A stretch of 64,000 bases of DNA from UBA4951 sp963616935. Its GTDB lineage: Bacteria; Bacillota_I; Bacilli_A; RFN20; CAG-826. Under the pieces are notes generated by a model. The model saw nothing but the letters and a program-made list of their open reading frames with translations, was not told the DNA's origin and made no database searches. Position 1 is the stretch's first letter. The number at the start of each line of letters is the position of its first letter. The position numbers were made by a program, and so were the translations under genes. Below are positions 34,241-42,751 of this stretch, one piece after another. The stretch covers positions 62,001 through 126,000 of the forward strand of contig CAVEMS010000001.1 in NCBI GenBank assembly GCA_963616935.1, written 5' to 3'.

Positions 34241-35664
34241 ATTTCGAAGCGGTCATTGGCCTTGAAATACACGTCGAAATGAAGACGAAATCGAAGATGT
34301 TTTCGTCTGCTCCAGTTGGTTTTTCAAAGGATCCGAACATCAATATCGCGCCTTTGGATATGGCTTTCCCCGGCACGATGCCGGTCGTCAACAAACAAGC
34401 CGTCATCAATGCCATACGCGTCGCGAATGCGTTACATATGGAGATCGATCCGCTTGTGCGATTCGATAGGAAAAACTATTTCTATAGCGACTTGCCGAAA
34501 GGCTTCCAAATCACGCAGCAATTTCATCCAATAGGCCGTAACGGATACCTATATGTCGATACCCCAAAAGGAAAGAAGAAGATAGGCATCGAACGCATCC
34601 ATATGGAAGAGGATACCTGCAAACAGGAACACTTTTTGGACTACACATTGTTGGATTATAACCGCGCTGGTGTCCCACTAGTCGAGATCGTCTCGCTTCC
34701 AGAGATTTCTAACGGCAGCGAGGCCAGAGAATACGCCGAGGCGATCAGAAATATCGTTCTTTATAGCGGAACCTCGGATGGCAAGATGGAAGAAGGATCC
34801 TTACGTTGCGATACCAACGTATCCATCCGCCCGTATGGCCAAAAGGAATTCGGGACGAAGGTCGAGATAAAGAACATTAACTCATTCAAGAACATCGAAG
34901 CGGCCATCGATTATGAGATAGAAAGACAATCGAAGGCGATTCTTATGGGTGAGGCGATACGTCAGGAAACCAGGCGTTTCGACGAATCGAGCGGGAAGAC
35001 GGTCTTGATGCGTGTTAAGACCGACGCCGTCGATTACAAGTATTTCCCTGAACCGAATATAACTCCTATCTCCCTAAGCGAAGACTTTATTCGTAACGCC
35101 ATAGAAACATGCCCTGAGCTATATGACGCCAAGATGGAAAAATATCTCAAAGGTGGCTTATCGAAGACCGACTCCGAAATCATATTGGCCAATCCCGATA
35201 TGGCGTCATTCTTTGAAAAAGGAATGAATAAAGTCAAGAATTGCAAGGATTTTGCGAATTTCATGATCGTTGAAATCAATGCGTATCTAAATAAAAACTC
35301 CTTGACGATAAATGATTTGAAATTGACTCCGGACACTTTGGCGGAAATCGTTTTGATGCAAGAGGAAGGTGGTCTTTCCCATAAGCAATGCGCCCAGATA
35401 TTGGATAAGGTCTTAACCGATTCCATTTCGCCGAAAGAAGCGCAAAAAAGCCTTGGCATCGTTGCTCAGAATAACGATGCGGCGACCATCAAATCCTTTG
35501 TGGACGCCGTCCTTGACTCCAATCCTCAATCGATCGCTGATTTCAAAGCCGGCAAAGATAGGGCCTTAGGGTTCTTAGTCGGCCAAGTCATGAAAGCGTC
35601 GCATGGCAAAGTGAATCCGGCGGCCGTGTCCAAAATGCTACTAGAGGAGATAGGCAAAAGATGA
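34237..35664 (+). CDS. gatB: Aspartyl/glutamyl-tRNA amidotransferase subunit B
   Basis: 475 aa. Kinase/amidotransferase cradle (AVIGLEIHVEMKTKSKMFSS, then FDRKNYFYSDLPKGFQITQQ), then a helical domain and a C-terminal YqeY-like tRNA-binding tail (VGQVMKASHGKVNP). Phosphorylates mischarged Glu-tRNA(Gln) or Asp-tRNA(Asn) and amidates it with ammonia from GatA. SD AAAGGAGG at 34221-34228 is optimal. Its stop overlaps the DUF1836 gene. Confidence 0.97.
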   Translation: MNFEAVIGLEIHVEMKTKSKMFSSAPVGFSKDPNINIAPLDMAFPGTMPVVNKQAVINAIRVANALHMEIDPLVRFDRKNYFYSDLPKGFQITQQFHPIGRNGYLYVDTPKGKKKIGIERIHMEEDTCKQEHFLDYTLLDYNRAGVPLVEIVSLPEISNGSEAREYAEAIRNIVLYSGTSDGKMEEGSLRCDTNVSIRPYGQKEFGTKVEIKNINSFKNIEAAIDYEIERQSKAILMGEAIRQETRRFDESSGKTVLMRVKTDAVDYKYFPEPNITPISLSEDFIRNAIETCPELYDAKMEKYLKGGLSKTDSEIILANPDMASFFEKGMNKVKNCKDFANFMIVEINAYLNKNSLTINDLKLTPDTLAEIVLMQEEGGLSHKQCAQILDKVLTDSISPKEAQKSLGIVAQNNDAATIKSFVDAVLDSNPQSIADFKAGKDRALGFLVGQVMKASHGKVNPAAVSKMLLEEIGKR

Positions 35665-36491
35665 TCGATGAAGAAATAAAGAAACTTTCGGAGTGGCTAG
35701 AAAAGAACACGAAGAGCGAACTTCCTTCTTTTAAGGAGCTTCCATCCGTTCCGTTATACATGGAGCAGGTAGTCTCTTACGTCAATAGCACCTTATCCGG
35801 TTTCTTGAATCAAAAAGACGCTTTAAATCTCACCTCTTTCATGGTCAATAACTATGTTAAGGCCAAGATCATCAAAGAACCTGAGCGAAAGAAATACAAT
35901 GAGGAACATTTGGGCTACTTATTGGCCATCAGTTTTTTGAAGCGAACCCTCTCGATGTCCGAGCTAAGCTTGCTCATTCAGATGGACGCCGATGTCTCGA
36001 CCGATAAGAGCGCTCTATACCACTTCTTCAGAAGCATGCTCTCCAACGTTATGCACGATTCTTCAGAGAAGACGAAATACCATTTGGACGACTTCTATCG
36101 CTTATACGAGAAAATAAAGAAAAGCGATCCTGAGAAGGCCGATAAGCTTATGGCCGATTCGCTTGCCCTTATGGCCTTGCGTCTATCGGTCAAGGCCAGC
36201 GTATATAGCCTCATTTCTAGCCGTTTGCTCGAAAGCGTGAGCTCTTTGGAAGCTGGCGTTCCTTTGCCCGATGACACGGACAAACTCTCCAAAAAGGAAA
36301 GAAAGAGGGCGCAGAAGAATGCCGTCTCTGAGGCCGAGCGCGTAGCCAAATACGTGGAAAAAGGCGAGAAAAAACGCAAGGAAGATGAATTGAGAAAAAC
36401 CAGAGTCGATTTGGAAAAAGCTAAAAAAGCGGTTCAAAAGTCCGCTAAAAACAATAAAAATAAGACGAAAAAGAAAGGCAAGAATAAATGA
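35661..36491 (+). CDS. DUF1836 domain protein with long basic tail
   Basis: 276 aa. The DUF1836 region (about 20-130) has the family pattern: PLYMEQVVSYVNSTLSGF, then LTSFMVNNYVKAKIIKEPER, then KKYNEEHLGYLLAISFLKR. This is a helical MerR-like DNA-binding-type fold of unknown function. After ~205 the chain becomes a Lys/Arg/Glu-rich probable coiled coil ending in a nearly pure Lys/Asn tail (NNKNKTKKKGKNK), which suggests nucleic-acid contact. It is coupled by ATGA overlaps to both gatB and galE, an unusual operon position. Confidence 0.82.
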   Translation: MIDEEIKKLSEWLEKNTKSELPSFKELPSVPLYMEQVVSYVNSTLSGFLNQKDALNLTSFMVNNYVKAKIIKEPERKKYNEEHLGYLLAISFLKRTLSMSELSLLIQMDADVSTDKSALYHFFRSMLSNVMHDSSEKTKYHLDDFYRLYEKIKKSDPEKADKLMADSLALMALRLSVKASVYSLISSRLLESVSSLEAGVPLPDDTDKLSKKERKRAQKNAVSEAERVAKYVEKGEKKRKEDELRKTRVDLEKAKKAVQKSAKNNKNKTKKKGKNK

Positions 36492-37504
36492 AAACAGTTT
36501 TGGTCACCGGCGGTTTAGGCTTTATTGGCAGCGAAGCGGTCATAGCGTTGCTCAAAGCTGGCTATGAACCAGTTATCGCGGATAATCTTTCGAATTCGAA
36601 GGCAGCCGTTTTAGACCGCATCGAAAAAATAACCTCCTATCGCCCCAAATTCTATGAGGTCGATGTGACGAGGCGCAAAGATACGTTACGCATATTTGAG
36701 GAAAACCATATCGATGCCGTCATTCATTTCGCTGGTTATAAGGCGGTAGGCGAATCCGTCTATAAACCAATCGAATATTATGAGAACAATTTAGGAAGCG
36801 CTTTGAATATCCTCGATGTTATGAAGGAAAAGAACGTCAAGAATTTCATATTCTCTTCGAGCGCGACGGTTTATGGAATTCCCAAAAGAGTTCCTTCGTA
36901 TGAAACCGATCCCGTCGGAAACGCGACCAATCCATATGGTGAAACCAAAGTGATGATCGAAAGAATCTTAGAAGACGTCGCTAAAGCGGATTCATCGCTC
37001 AACATATGCATTTTGCGTTATTTCAATCCTATCGGCGGTCACGAATCGGGACTACTTGGCGAGGATCCAAATGGCATACCGAACAATCTTATGCCATATA
37101 TCTCTCAAGTGGCTATCGGAAAGCTTCCGATGCTAAAGGTATATGGAAACGATTACGATACGCCAGATGGAACCGGTGTTCGTGATTTCATTCACGTAGT
37201 TGATTTGGCCGAAGGCCATGTTGCCGCGATAAAGAAACTCGAAGAAAATCCGGGTTTGGTCGTATATAACCTTGGAACGGGACGTGGAACGTCGGTTCTT
37301 GAGCTAATTGCCGCTTTCGAAAAGGCCAATGGAGTGAAGATACCGTATCAAATGTGTCCAAGAAGGCCGGGCGATGTGCCATCTAACTACGCCAATTGCG
37401 ATAAAGCGGCGAAAGAGCTTGGTTGGAAAGCCAGATTTACGATCGAAGACGCGTGCCGTGATGCTTATCGTTTCCAAAAGAATAACCCAAACGGAATCGA
37501 ATAA
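36488..37504 (+). CDS. galE: UDP-glucose 4-epimerase
   Basis: 338 aa extended SDR enzyme interconverting UDP-Glc and UDP-Gal (or the GlcNAc forms). NAD-binding GGLGFIG at the N-terminus, SSSATVYG with the catalytic Ser, and NPYGETK with the Tyr-x3-Lys pair. LRYFNPIGGHESGLLGEDPN is the GalE substrate loop. It is the last gene of the gat operon, followed by a strong terminator. It supplies UDP-Gal for the envelope glycans suggested by YfhO and the Wzy/Wzx pair (inference). Confidence 0.95.
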   Translation: MKTVLVTGGLGFIGSEAVIALLKAGYEPVIADNLSNSKAAVLDRIEKITSYRPKFYEVDVTRRKDTLRIFEENHIDAVIHFAGYKAVGESVYKPIEYYENNLGSALNILDVMKEKNVKNFIFSSSATVYGIPKRVPSYETDPVGNATNPYGETKVMIERILEDVAKADSSLNICILRYFNPIGGHESGLLGEDPNGIPNNLMPYISQVAIGKLPMLKVYGNDYDTPDGTGVRDFIHVVDLAEGHVAAIKKLEENPGLVVYNLGTGRGTSVLELIAAFEKANGVKIPYQMCPRRPGDVPSNYANCDKAAKELGWKARFTIEDACRDAYRFQKNNPNGIE

Positions 37505-37516
37505 AATAAAACAATT

Positions 37517-37553
37517 AAGGCTTCGTTTTTTTGAGAGAAACGAGGCCTTTTTT
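37517..37553 (+). terminator. Rho-independent terminator after galE
   Basis: Twelve-base-pair stem AAGGCTTCGTTT/AAACGAGGCCTT with one G-T pair (37517-37528 with 37538-37549), then a T-run. The minus-strand antitoxin gene ends inside it. Confidence 0.9.
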
Positions 37554-37803
37554 ATTTCTTTTTGCTGCTATGGAGCGGCTTTATTTTTCGTCCTGGACCG
37601 GCGACGGCGTTTTTATTTGTTTGTTTCGTTATTGGAGCGTTGGTTATTTCAAATGGTATTTTCCCATCACGCACGCATTGTCTGAGGAAGATGTTGATGG
37701 CAGTGCTTAATGGTAACCCCAACGTCTCGAATAGGGCGGATGCACTCTTTTTGGTTTCTTTGTCCAAACGAATTGTAATGAGTTCTTTTGTGTCTTTTTT
37801 CAT
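37552..37803 (-). CDS. Orphan RelB/DinJ-family antitoxin
   Basis: 83 aa from ATG 37803 (an upstream in-frame TTG at 37812 is less likely). An N-terminal ribbon-helix-helix (ELITIRLDKETKKSASALFE, then LGLPLSTAINIFLRQCV) is followed by KIPFEITNAP, where the DinJ family begins its toxin-neutralising tail. The tail then becomes a Lys-rich, non-typical end (GPGRKIKPLHSSKKK). In type II systems the toxin (YafQ/RelE) follows directly; here the gene ends in the galE terminator and no toxin exists on either side. It may be a remnant, a trans-acting antidote or a stand-alone repressor. Confidence 0.82.
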   Translation of the reverse strand: MKKDTKELITIRLDKETKKSASALFETLGLPLSTAINIFLRQCVRDGKIPFEITNAPITKQTNKNAVAGPGRKIKPLHSSKKK

Positions 37804-37814
37804 GATATACAATT

Positions 37815-37844
37815 AATATACATTTCATTGTTATTTAATATCAA
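37815..37844 (-). promoter_or_regulatory. Antitoxin promoter with tandem ATATACA repeats
   Basis: On the minus strand: TTGATA (37839-37844), 18-nt spacer, TATATT (37815-37820), ATG 11 nt later. ATATACA occurs on the plus strand at 37805 and again at 37816, exactly 11 bp apart, over the -10 and start, and once inverted at 37857. This suits autoregulation by a ribbon-helix-helix protein. Confidence 0.45.
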
Positions 37845-37976
37845 TAATAAATTCAATGTATATAAAAATGCTTTCACATCAAAAAATATTTTTCACCTGT
37901 TTTTATTGAACTTGAAATTCATCTTGTTGCTGTTTTTCTTTTCTTGTTTCTATAGAATTGTCTTGAGGAAAAATAT

Positions 37977-38879
37977 ATGGAAAACGTTTATGAGACGACT
38001 CTTTCTAGTGGAGAGGTTGTACGAGGGCGAATCTACTTATCTGACAAGCCGACGAGAAACCTTTTGATTCAAACGGGCATGTGTGAACATTCGGCCCGCT
38101 ACGAGCATTTCGCCAAATATTTGAATTCTTTGGGGATCAACGTCTATGTCAACGATGCGATAGGGCAAGGACTCAATGCTCCAAAAGTCGAAGACCAAGA
38201 GAAGTGGACGAAAGGCGCTTTCGATAAAAATGTGGAGGCCCTTCATCTAAAAATCGAGGAAATCAAAGGCAATGGGTTACCGACGTCGCTCATGGGGCAT
38301 TCAATGGGGTCCTTTATGGCTCAGCGTTTTTTGGAATTATATCCAGGAACGCTCGATTCCGTTGTGATTTGCGGTTCCAATGGCCCCGTTAAGGCGAAGA
38401 TGACCATGGGTTATGCTTTGGCACATCTGATCGTTAATAAAAAGAACTGGGATAAGCACAATCGCTTTTTGGAGAAAGCGGGCTTGGGACCGTATATCAA
38501 GGCAATCAAAAACCGAGATAGCGATTTGGATTGGCTGTCGGTGAATAAAGACAATATAGAAACATATCGCAACGACCCTTATTGTGGTGCTCCGACAACT
38601 TCTGGTTTTTGGCATGAGTTTATATATGGGCTTAAAACGCTATATCAAAAGAAGTGGTTATCCAAAGTGTCGAAAGACGAGAGAATACTTATCATTTCAG
38701 GCGAAAATGATCCGGTTGGCGAGATGGGCAAAGGACCTAGACGTTTGGCCAAAATGTACTCCTCACTTGGCGTGAAGGACGTCACGACGATCATCTATCC
38801 CGTTTTGCGTCACGAAATACTGAATGAGAAAGAAAAGGATATGGTTTATAAAGATATATCCGCTTTCCTTCTTGGATAG
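37977..38879 (+). CDS. Alpha/beta hydrolase, monoglyceride-lipase/lysophospholipase-like
   Basis: 300 aa. Serine hydrolase of the S33-like Hydrolase_4 group. Nucleophile elbow LMGHSMGSFMAQ, acid SGENDPVG, and base His in YPVLRHEILNE complete the triad. The oxyanion/cap start MCEHSARYEHFAKYLNSLG has the HS-x-RY-x-x-FA pattern of lysophospholipases and monoacylglycerol lipases. No signal peptide, so cytoplasmic or membrane-surface action on lipids is inferred. SD TTGAGGA precedes the ATG, with a TAGAAT -10 at 37953. It is probably transcribed alone. Confidence 0.88.
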   Translation: MENVYETTLSSGEVVRGRIYLSDKPTRNLLIQTGMCEHSARYEHFAKYLNSLGINVYVNDAIGQGLNAPKVEDQEKWTKGAFDKNVEALHLKIEEIKGNGLPTSLMGHSMGSFMAQRFLELYPGTLDSVVICGSNGPVKAKMTMGYALAHLIVNKKNWDKHNRFLEKAGLGPYIKAIKNRDSDLDWLSVNKDNIETYRNDPYCGAPTTSGFWHEFIYGLKTLYQKKWLSKVSKDERILIISGENDPVGEMGKGPRRLAKMYSSLGVKDVTTIIYPVLRHEILNEKEKDMVYKDISAFLLG

Positions 38880-38908
38880 TTATCTTCGTATTATTACAAT
38901 CTTTTGAG

Positions 38909-38914
38909 TATAAT
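38909..38914 (+). promoter_or_regulatory. -10 box of the Wzy-like gene, short leader
   Basis: Perfect TATAAT with 11 nt to the ATG at 38926, a predicted leader of about 4-5 nt with no SD. The -35 region is weak (TTCGTA, 18-nt spacer). Confidence 0.45.
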
Positions 38915-38925
38915 AGACCGGCACG

Positions 38926-41016
38926 ATGGAAAACACTGTCGGAACTAAGAAAACGCAATATGTGCTAGGTTTTCTAGTCTTGCTTTTCTTTTTGCTCGCC
39001 GCTTCGGCTTATTTCGTCAATACCAGGTACCTTTTTTCAGTCGCGGATGGCGGCGCGGTAAACGATTTTGCTTTTTATATTTGGTCGATAGGGCTTCTTC
39101 TCTTTTCCGTTGCGATGTATATCTTCGCCAAAAGGCATTTTTATCTCACGAAATGCTGGCCTTATGCGGTCGCCTTGGCGATATTCATGTTAGCCTCGCT
39201 ATTAGGAACGTTCTTGCCTTCCTCTTTCGCAAATGAAGCCGGCGAAGTCTATAGTCTTTCCCTTTCCGACAAGATGAGATCGGCCGTTCATACCGTCCTT
39301 ACTTACGTGATCATCTACGATTTCATCGCTATTTGCCCATTCTTGTCACGCGGCAAAAGAATATATAAGGTCCTTTATTTGGCTGTCTCGGCCGTTGCCT
39401 TGGCGGCCATCGTCTATAGCTATGTCACCGAATTCGACATTTATAAGACCATGTTTTCGGGCGATTCCGAATTAATCAAGCAATCGCCGATAGTCCAAAG
39501 CTTCACAAGCAATCGTAATATTTATGGATTTTTGTTGTTCGCCGGACTTGCGAGCGAATCTTTCTTAATCGGAAACGGTCGTCGTTTCTATCATTGGTTC
39601 TTTTTCTATTTCTATTATGCGAATTTGATATTCCCATGCTCGAAGACGTGTATGGTGATATCCGTTTTCTTTGCGCTTGCCTTTTTGATTTATAACCTGG
39701 TGATTCGGGTGCGTAAACATGTCGTGAAAGCGATACTTCCTTTGGCCATATTCTTAATCGTACATGGCCTAATATGTTTATTTGCCTTCGTGGATTTCGG
39801 TCCATCCTTTGGGATAGTTCATAACTTTTTCGTACGCATTTTCGAAGATGCAAAGGAAGGTGGAACGACTACTTTTGCGATGCGTTTCGAACAAATCAAG
39901 AATGCATATGATGTCATTTCCTCCTCGCCCGCCTCCTTATGGTTTGGTTTTGGTGACGTGACTGGGATGAATGCGTATTTCTATAGGTTCGGCGAAGTGA
40001 ATCGATATATGGCCGTCGACTCGAGCATCGCTGTCTGTCTTTTGCAAGGAGGGATATTCGGAGGCGCTTTCTTCTTGCTTGGCTATGGATATATATTCGC
40101 GATAGTCATATTGACGCTAGTCAAAAGAAAGAACAAAAGTTCGTTTTTATATCTCTTCCTTTTTGTGGCATGTCTCGCCCGCTCATTCATGGAGGTGGCC
40201 TATCCTGGCTGTCTCAATTGGTCGGGTCTTGCCTTATATGGAATGATAGCCATTCCGGCTTTGTCTGAGATTAGATATCGGAAGACGTTGGCGAGGCATA
40301 TGGAACTTTCGCTTGTAGACGTTCAAAGAGAGGAAGAAAAGATTGAGAAGAGGAAGAAAAAACGAAAAAAACCCTGCGAAAAGCCAATGGATATTGGAAA
40401 AGTATTTGCTTTCACAATGCCGTTTTTCGTTTCTTTCATGGCTGCTTTCCATCAGCTTTCCGCCATTTACGGAAATAGCTTCTTTTCGGATTATTGGAAT
40501 TTTGGCGCAGCCATTACGCTCTATTTGACGGTGACGCTTGGACTCTATTTTTGCTTCTTCTATCTTAAAAACAAAAACGTTTTCTCAGGCCTTGTTTTCT
40601 TTGTGTATGCGGCGGTAGATCTTGTCATTTCGATCGTTGGAATGGCATGTATGCCTGGGCTTGGTGCTTTCTTCTTTTCCGTTGGCGGTCTCGTCTTGCT
40701 TCTTGTCCTCTCTCTTTCTTTGCGTGCTTTTCGAACTTTGGAGGGGCAATTGCTCGTCAGCGCCTATTTCCTTTTGTGGAGCGCCTTCTTCGTTTTGATA
40801 TCCGAATTGCTGATGGTTTATTTTAGCGATGCGGCCTCCTTAAATTCCGTGTTTGGGACATCCGGAATCGTATTCGCTTTCTCTTTCTTACATAGTTCCT
40901 TGTTTGAGTTTTGGGTTTTCCCGACTTTTCAGAAATTCTTCTCGAAAGCGGATCAAGTCCTTTTGCCGTTTATCGACCGGAAGGCGGCCATCAGGCATAT
41001 CAAGAAGATGCGTTAG
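38926..41016 (+). CDS. O-antigen ligase/polymerase-like (Wzy-type) membrane protein with extra C-terminal TM domain
   Basis: 696 aa. Residues ~1-450 have about 11-12 TM helices and the features of O-antigen ligase/polymerase proteins, including SFTSNRNIYGFLLFAGLASE and the large external loop with MRFEQIKNAYDVISSSP and WFGFGDVTG. A strongly basic linker (KIEKRKKKRKKPCEKP, about 468-485) leads into a second hydrophobic domain of about 6 helices to the end, which is not part of usual Wzy proteins. With the flippase gene 36 bases downstream it suggests assembly of a surface polysaccharide, although no glycosyltransferase is nearby. Confidence 0.75.
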   Translation: MENTVGTKKTQYVLGFLVLLFFLLAASAYFVNTRYLFSVADGGAVNDFAFYIWSIGLLLFSVAMYIFAKRHFYLTKCWPYAVALAIFMLASLLGTFLPSSFANEAGEVYSLSLSDKMRSAVHTVLTYVIIYDFIAICPFLSRGKRIYKVLYLAVSAVALAAIVYSYVTEFDIYKTMFSGDSELIKQSPIVQSFTSNRNIYGFLLFAGLASESFLIGNGRRFYHWFFFYFYYANLIFPCSKTCMVISVFFALAFLIYNLVIRVRKHVVKAILPLAIFLIVHGLICLFAFVDFGPSFGIVHNFFVRIFEDAKEGGTTTFAMRFEQIKNAYDVISSSPASLWFGFGDVTGMNAYFYRFGEVNRYMAVDSSIAVCLLQGGIFGGAFFLLGYGYIFAIVILTLVKRKNKSSFLYLFLFVACLARSFMEVAYPGCLNWSGLALYGMIAIPALSEIRYRKTLARHMELSLVDVQREEEKIEKRKKKRKKPCEKPMDIGKVFAFTMPFFVSFMAAFHQLSAIYGNSFFSDYWNFGAAITLYLTVTLGLYFCFFYLKNKNVFSGLVFFVYAAVDLVISIVGMACMPGLGAFFFSVGGLVLLLVLSLSLRAFRTLEGQLLVSAYFLLWSAFFVLISELLMVYFSDAASLNSVFGTSGIVFAFSFLHSSLFEFWVFPTFQKFFSKADQVLLPFIDRKAAIRHIKKMR

Positions 41017-41038
41017 CCTATTTCGCACATTTTTGCCG

Positions 41039-41044
41039 TATACT
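41039..41044 (+). promoter_or_regulatory. -10 box of the flippase gene, probably leaderless
   Basis: TATACT with 8 nt to the ATG at 41053. No SD and no clear -35. Confidence 0.4.
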
Positions 41045-41052
41045 TGTTCATA

Positions 41053-42591
41053 ATGAATAGAGAGAAAGCGAAAACATCAATCTCCTTAGGTATCTTCTTC
41101 AATTATCTGAGGATTGCCATATTCCTGATCATTTCTCTTTTCTATCCGCCGTTTTTGCTCTCTCACGTTCATAAAGTGGATAACGGCATACTGACTTTGG
41201 CCGTTTCTTTGTTACAAGTCATCTCCTTGCTTTCGTTTGGCGTTGAGAATTCCTACGTCAGATTCGCGACGAAAAAAGAGAAAGAAGGGGAAGATGCCTT
41301 ATCAAAGATAAACGGTTCGTATCTCATTCTTTTTTCCCTTGTTTCGATTGTCATTTTGGCGTGTGGGATTTGCTTTGCCTTCTTCTACCGCTTCGACGTT
41401 TTGAGAATTCAGGGCGCCGATTCGTCTTCCTTAGTATTTTGGGTGATTCTCATCACCAGCATCTCGACGGCGTTCGATTTCTTTCTTTCTCTCTTCATGT
41501 GGTTCGAAATTTATCGGAGCCGTTTCCTCTTGCATCAGTTGGCGCTTATAGCCGTCAAAATACTCACGGTATCATTTGCGATGCTTTCCCTTACGCTAGG
41601 GGAAGGGATTTTGTGGGTTTCTTTGATCACTTTGATTGTTCAATTGGCCTATGGAATCTTCAATGTGATTTATTCGTTTAAGAAATTAAAAATGTCCGTA
41701 TCCTTTGCACCAATGAAGGAAATAAGAGGCGATTTGCTGGAGATTTTTAAATTTTCAATATTCATTTTCTTAACGATGGCCGTTTCCCAGATAGAGAACA
41801 ATTCCGGGAAGATAATCTTGTCGAATACCTTGGGTGCTTCTAGCGTCACGGTCTTTTCGTATGGACTTCAATTCTATACGTACGCCGCGCTTCTATCCAA
41901 AGGCGTGAGCGATACCTGTTCCCCGAAGATCAATTCGCTATCTATAAACGGACAAACCGAAGAGACGAACAAGATATTCCTAAAAGCGTCGTTTTTGGAG
42001 ATGAGCGTGTTGGCGCTTCTTATCGGAGGCTTTGCTTTGGCGGGGAAGGATTTCTTGCTCACTTGGCTAGGCGACAAGGAATTGACCGATGGAGAACTAT
42101 TGCAGATTTACATCGTTGCTTTGGCGTCTCTTATTATGTGGTTCGTGCCGTTGACGGAGAATGTTTCGATCGAAATAGAGAGGGCAAATGATAAGCATAA
42201 GATGCCATCGCTTGTGAATTTCATCTTGGCTTTGTTAAGCGTGCCATTGTCGATTGTTCTGACCCTCTATTTGCCCGATGAATACAGAATATATGGACCG
42301 CTTATCGGCTCTTCGTTATTCGTGGTGCTAGGCTTCTATATTTTCAATAATGTTTATTGCAAGAAGGTTTTGAAGATGCCGATAGGAAGGTATTTCCTCA
42401 CCCTCGCCATAATCCTTGCCATCGCCGCAATAAGCTTTGTGGTGCCGTTTATGATATTCAAATATGCCTTGCCGCTCGATTCCTTGGATTCGTGGCTCTC
42501 CTTGATTGTTAAAGCGGTATCTTTCTTGGTGATCTACGCTGGACTATATTTGCTCGTCTTCCATAAAGCGCTTTTTAAAAAGCGTTCATAA
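41053..42591 (+). CDS. Wzx-like polysaccharide flippase (MOP superfamily)
   Basis: 512 aa from ATG 41053 (a TTG three codons upstream overlaps the -10 box and is less likely). Twelve to fourteen TM helices with MOP-type blocks: SLGIFFNYLRIAIFLIISLF at the start, SLLSFGVENSYVRFATKKEK, and the central TNKIFLKASFLEM loop before the second bundle. It would flip undecaprenyl-linked glycan units across the membrane. It follows the Wzy-like gene by 36 bases but seems to have its own -10 box. Confidence 0.87.
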   Translation: MNREKAKTSISLGIFFNYLRIAIFLIISLFYPPFLLSHVHKVDNGILTLAVSLLQVISLLSFGVENSYVRFATKKEKEGEDALSKINGSYLILFSLVSIVILACGICFAFFYRFDVLRIQGADSSSLVFWVILITSISTAFDFFLSLFMWFEIYRSRFLLHQLALIAVKILTVSFAMLSLTLGEGILWVSLITLIVQLAYGIFNVIYSFKKLKMSVSFAPMKEIRGDLLEIFKFSIFIFLTMAVSQIENNSGKIILSNTLGASSVTVFSYGLQFYTYAALLSKGVSDTCSPKINSLSINGQTEETNKIFLKASFLEMSVLALLIGGFALAGKDFLLTWLGDKELTDGELLQIYIVALASLIMWFVPLTENVSIEIERANDKHKMPSLVNFILALLSVPLSIVLTLYLPDEYRIYGPLIGSSLFVVLGFYIFNNVYCKKVLKMPIGRYFLTLAIILAIAAISFVVPFMIFKYALPLDSLDSWLSLIVKAVSFLVIYAGLYLLVFHKALFKKRS

Positions 42592-42737
42592 GACTGAAAT
42601 CGTTTCCAATCAACGATTCACATAATTTGTATTTTTGTGTCATTTTTACCGCAAAAAAGTTTTTTATTTTGCGCAAATTCGGTTTTTTATCTGAGCCATT
42701 TCAGCAACCAGTTCTTCTAACGAAGAGGCATTTGAAT

Positions 42738-42743
42738 TAGAAT
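42738..42743 (+). promoter_or_regulatory. -10 box (TAGAAT) 8 nt from the start of the 42752 gene
   Basis: TAGAAT followed by 8 nt and the ATG, with no SD. Upstream in the same 160-base gap is a weak AT-rich hairpin (CGCAAAA 42650-42656 with TTTTGCG 42667-42673) that might end flippase transcription. Confidence 0.4.
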
Positions 42744-42751
42744 AGGCTAGC

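Noticed and set aside
37828..38067. Plus-strand frame as the missing toxin partner of the RelB/DinJ antitoxin
   Set aside because: It overlaps the hydrolase start, is dominated by Phe/Leu from AT-rich DNA and does not resemble RelE or YafQ.
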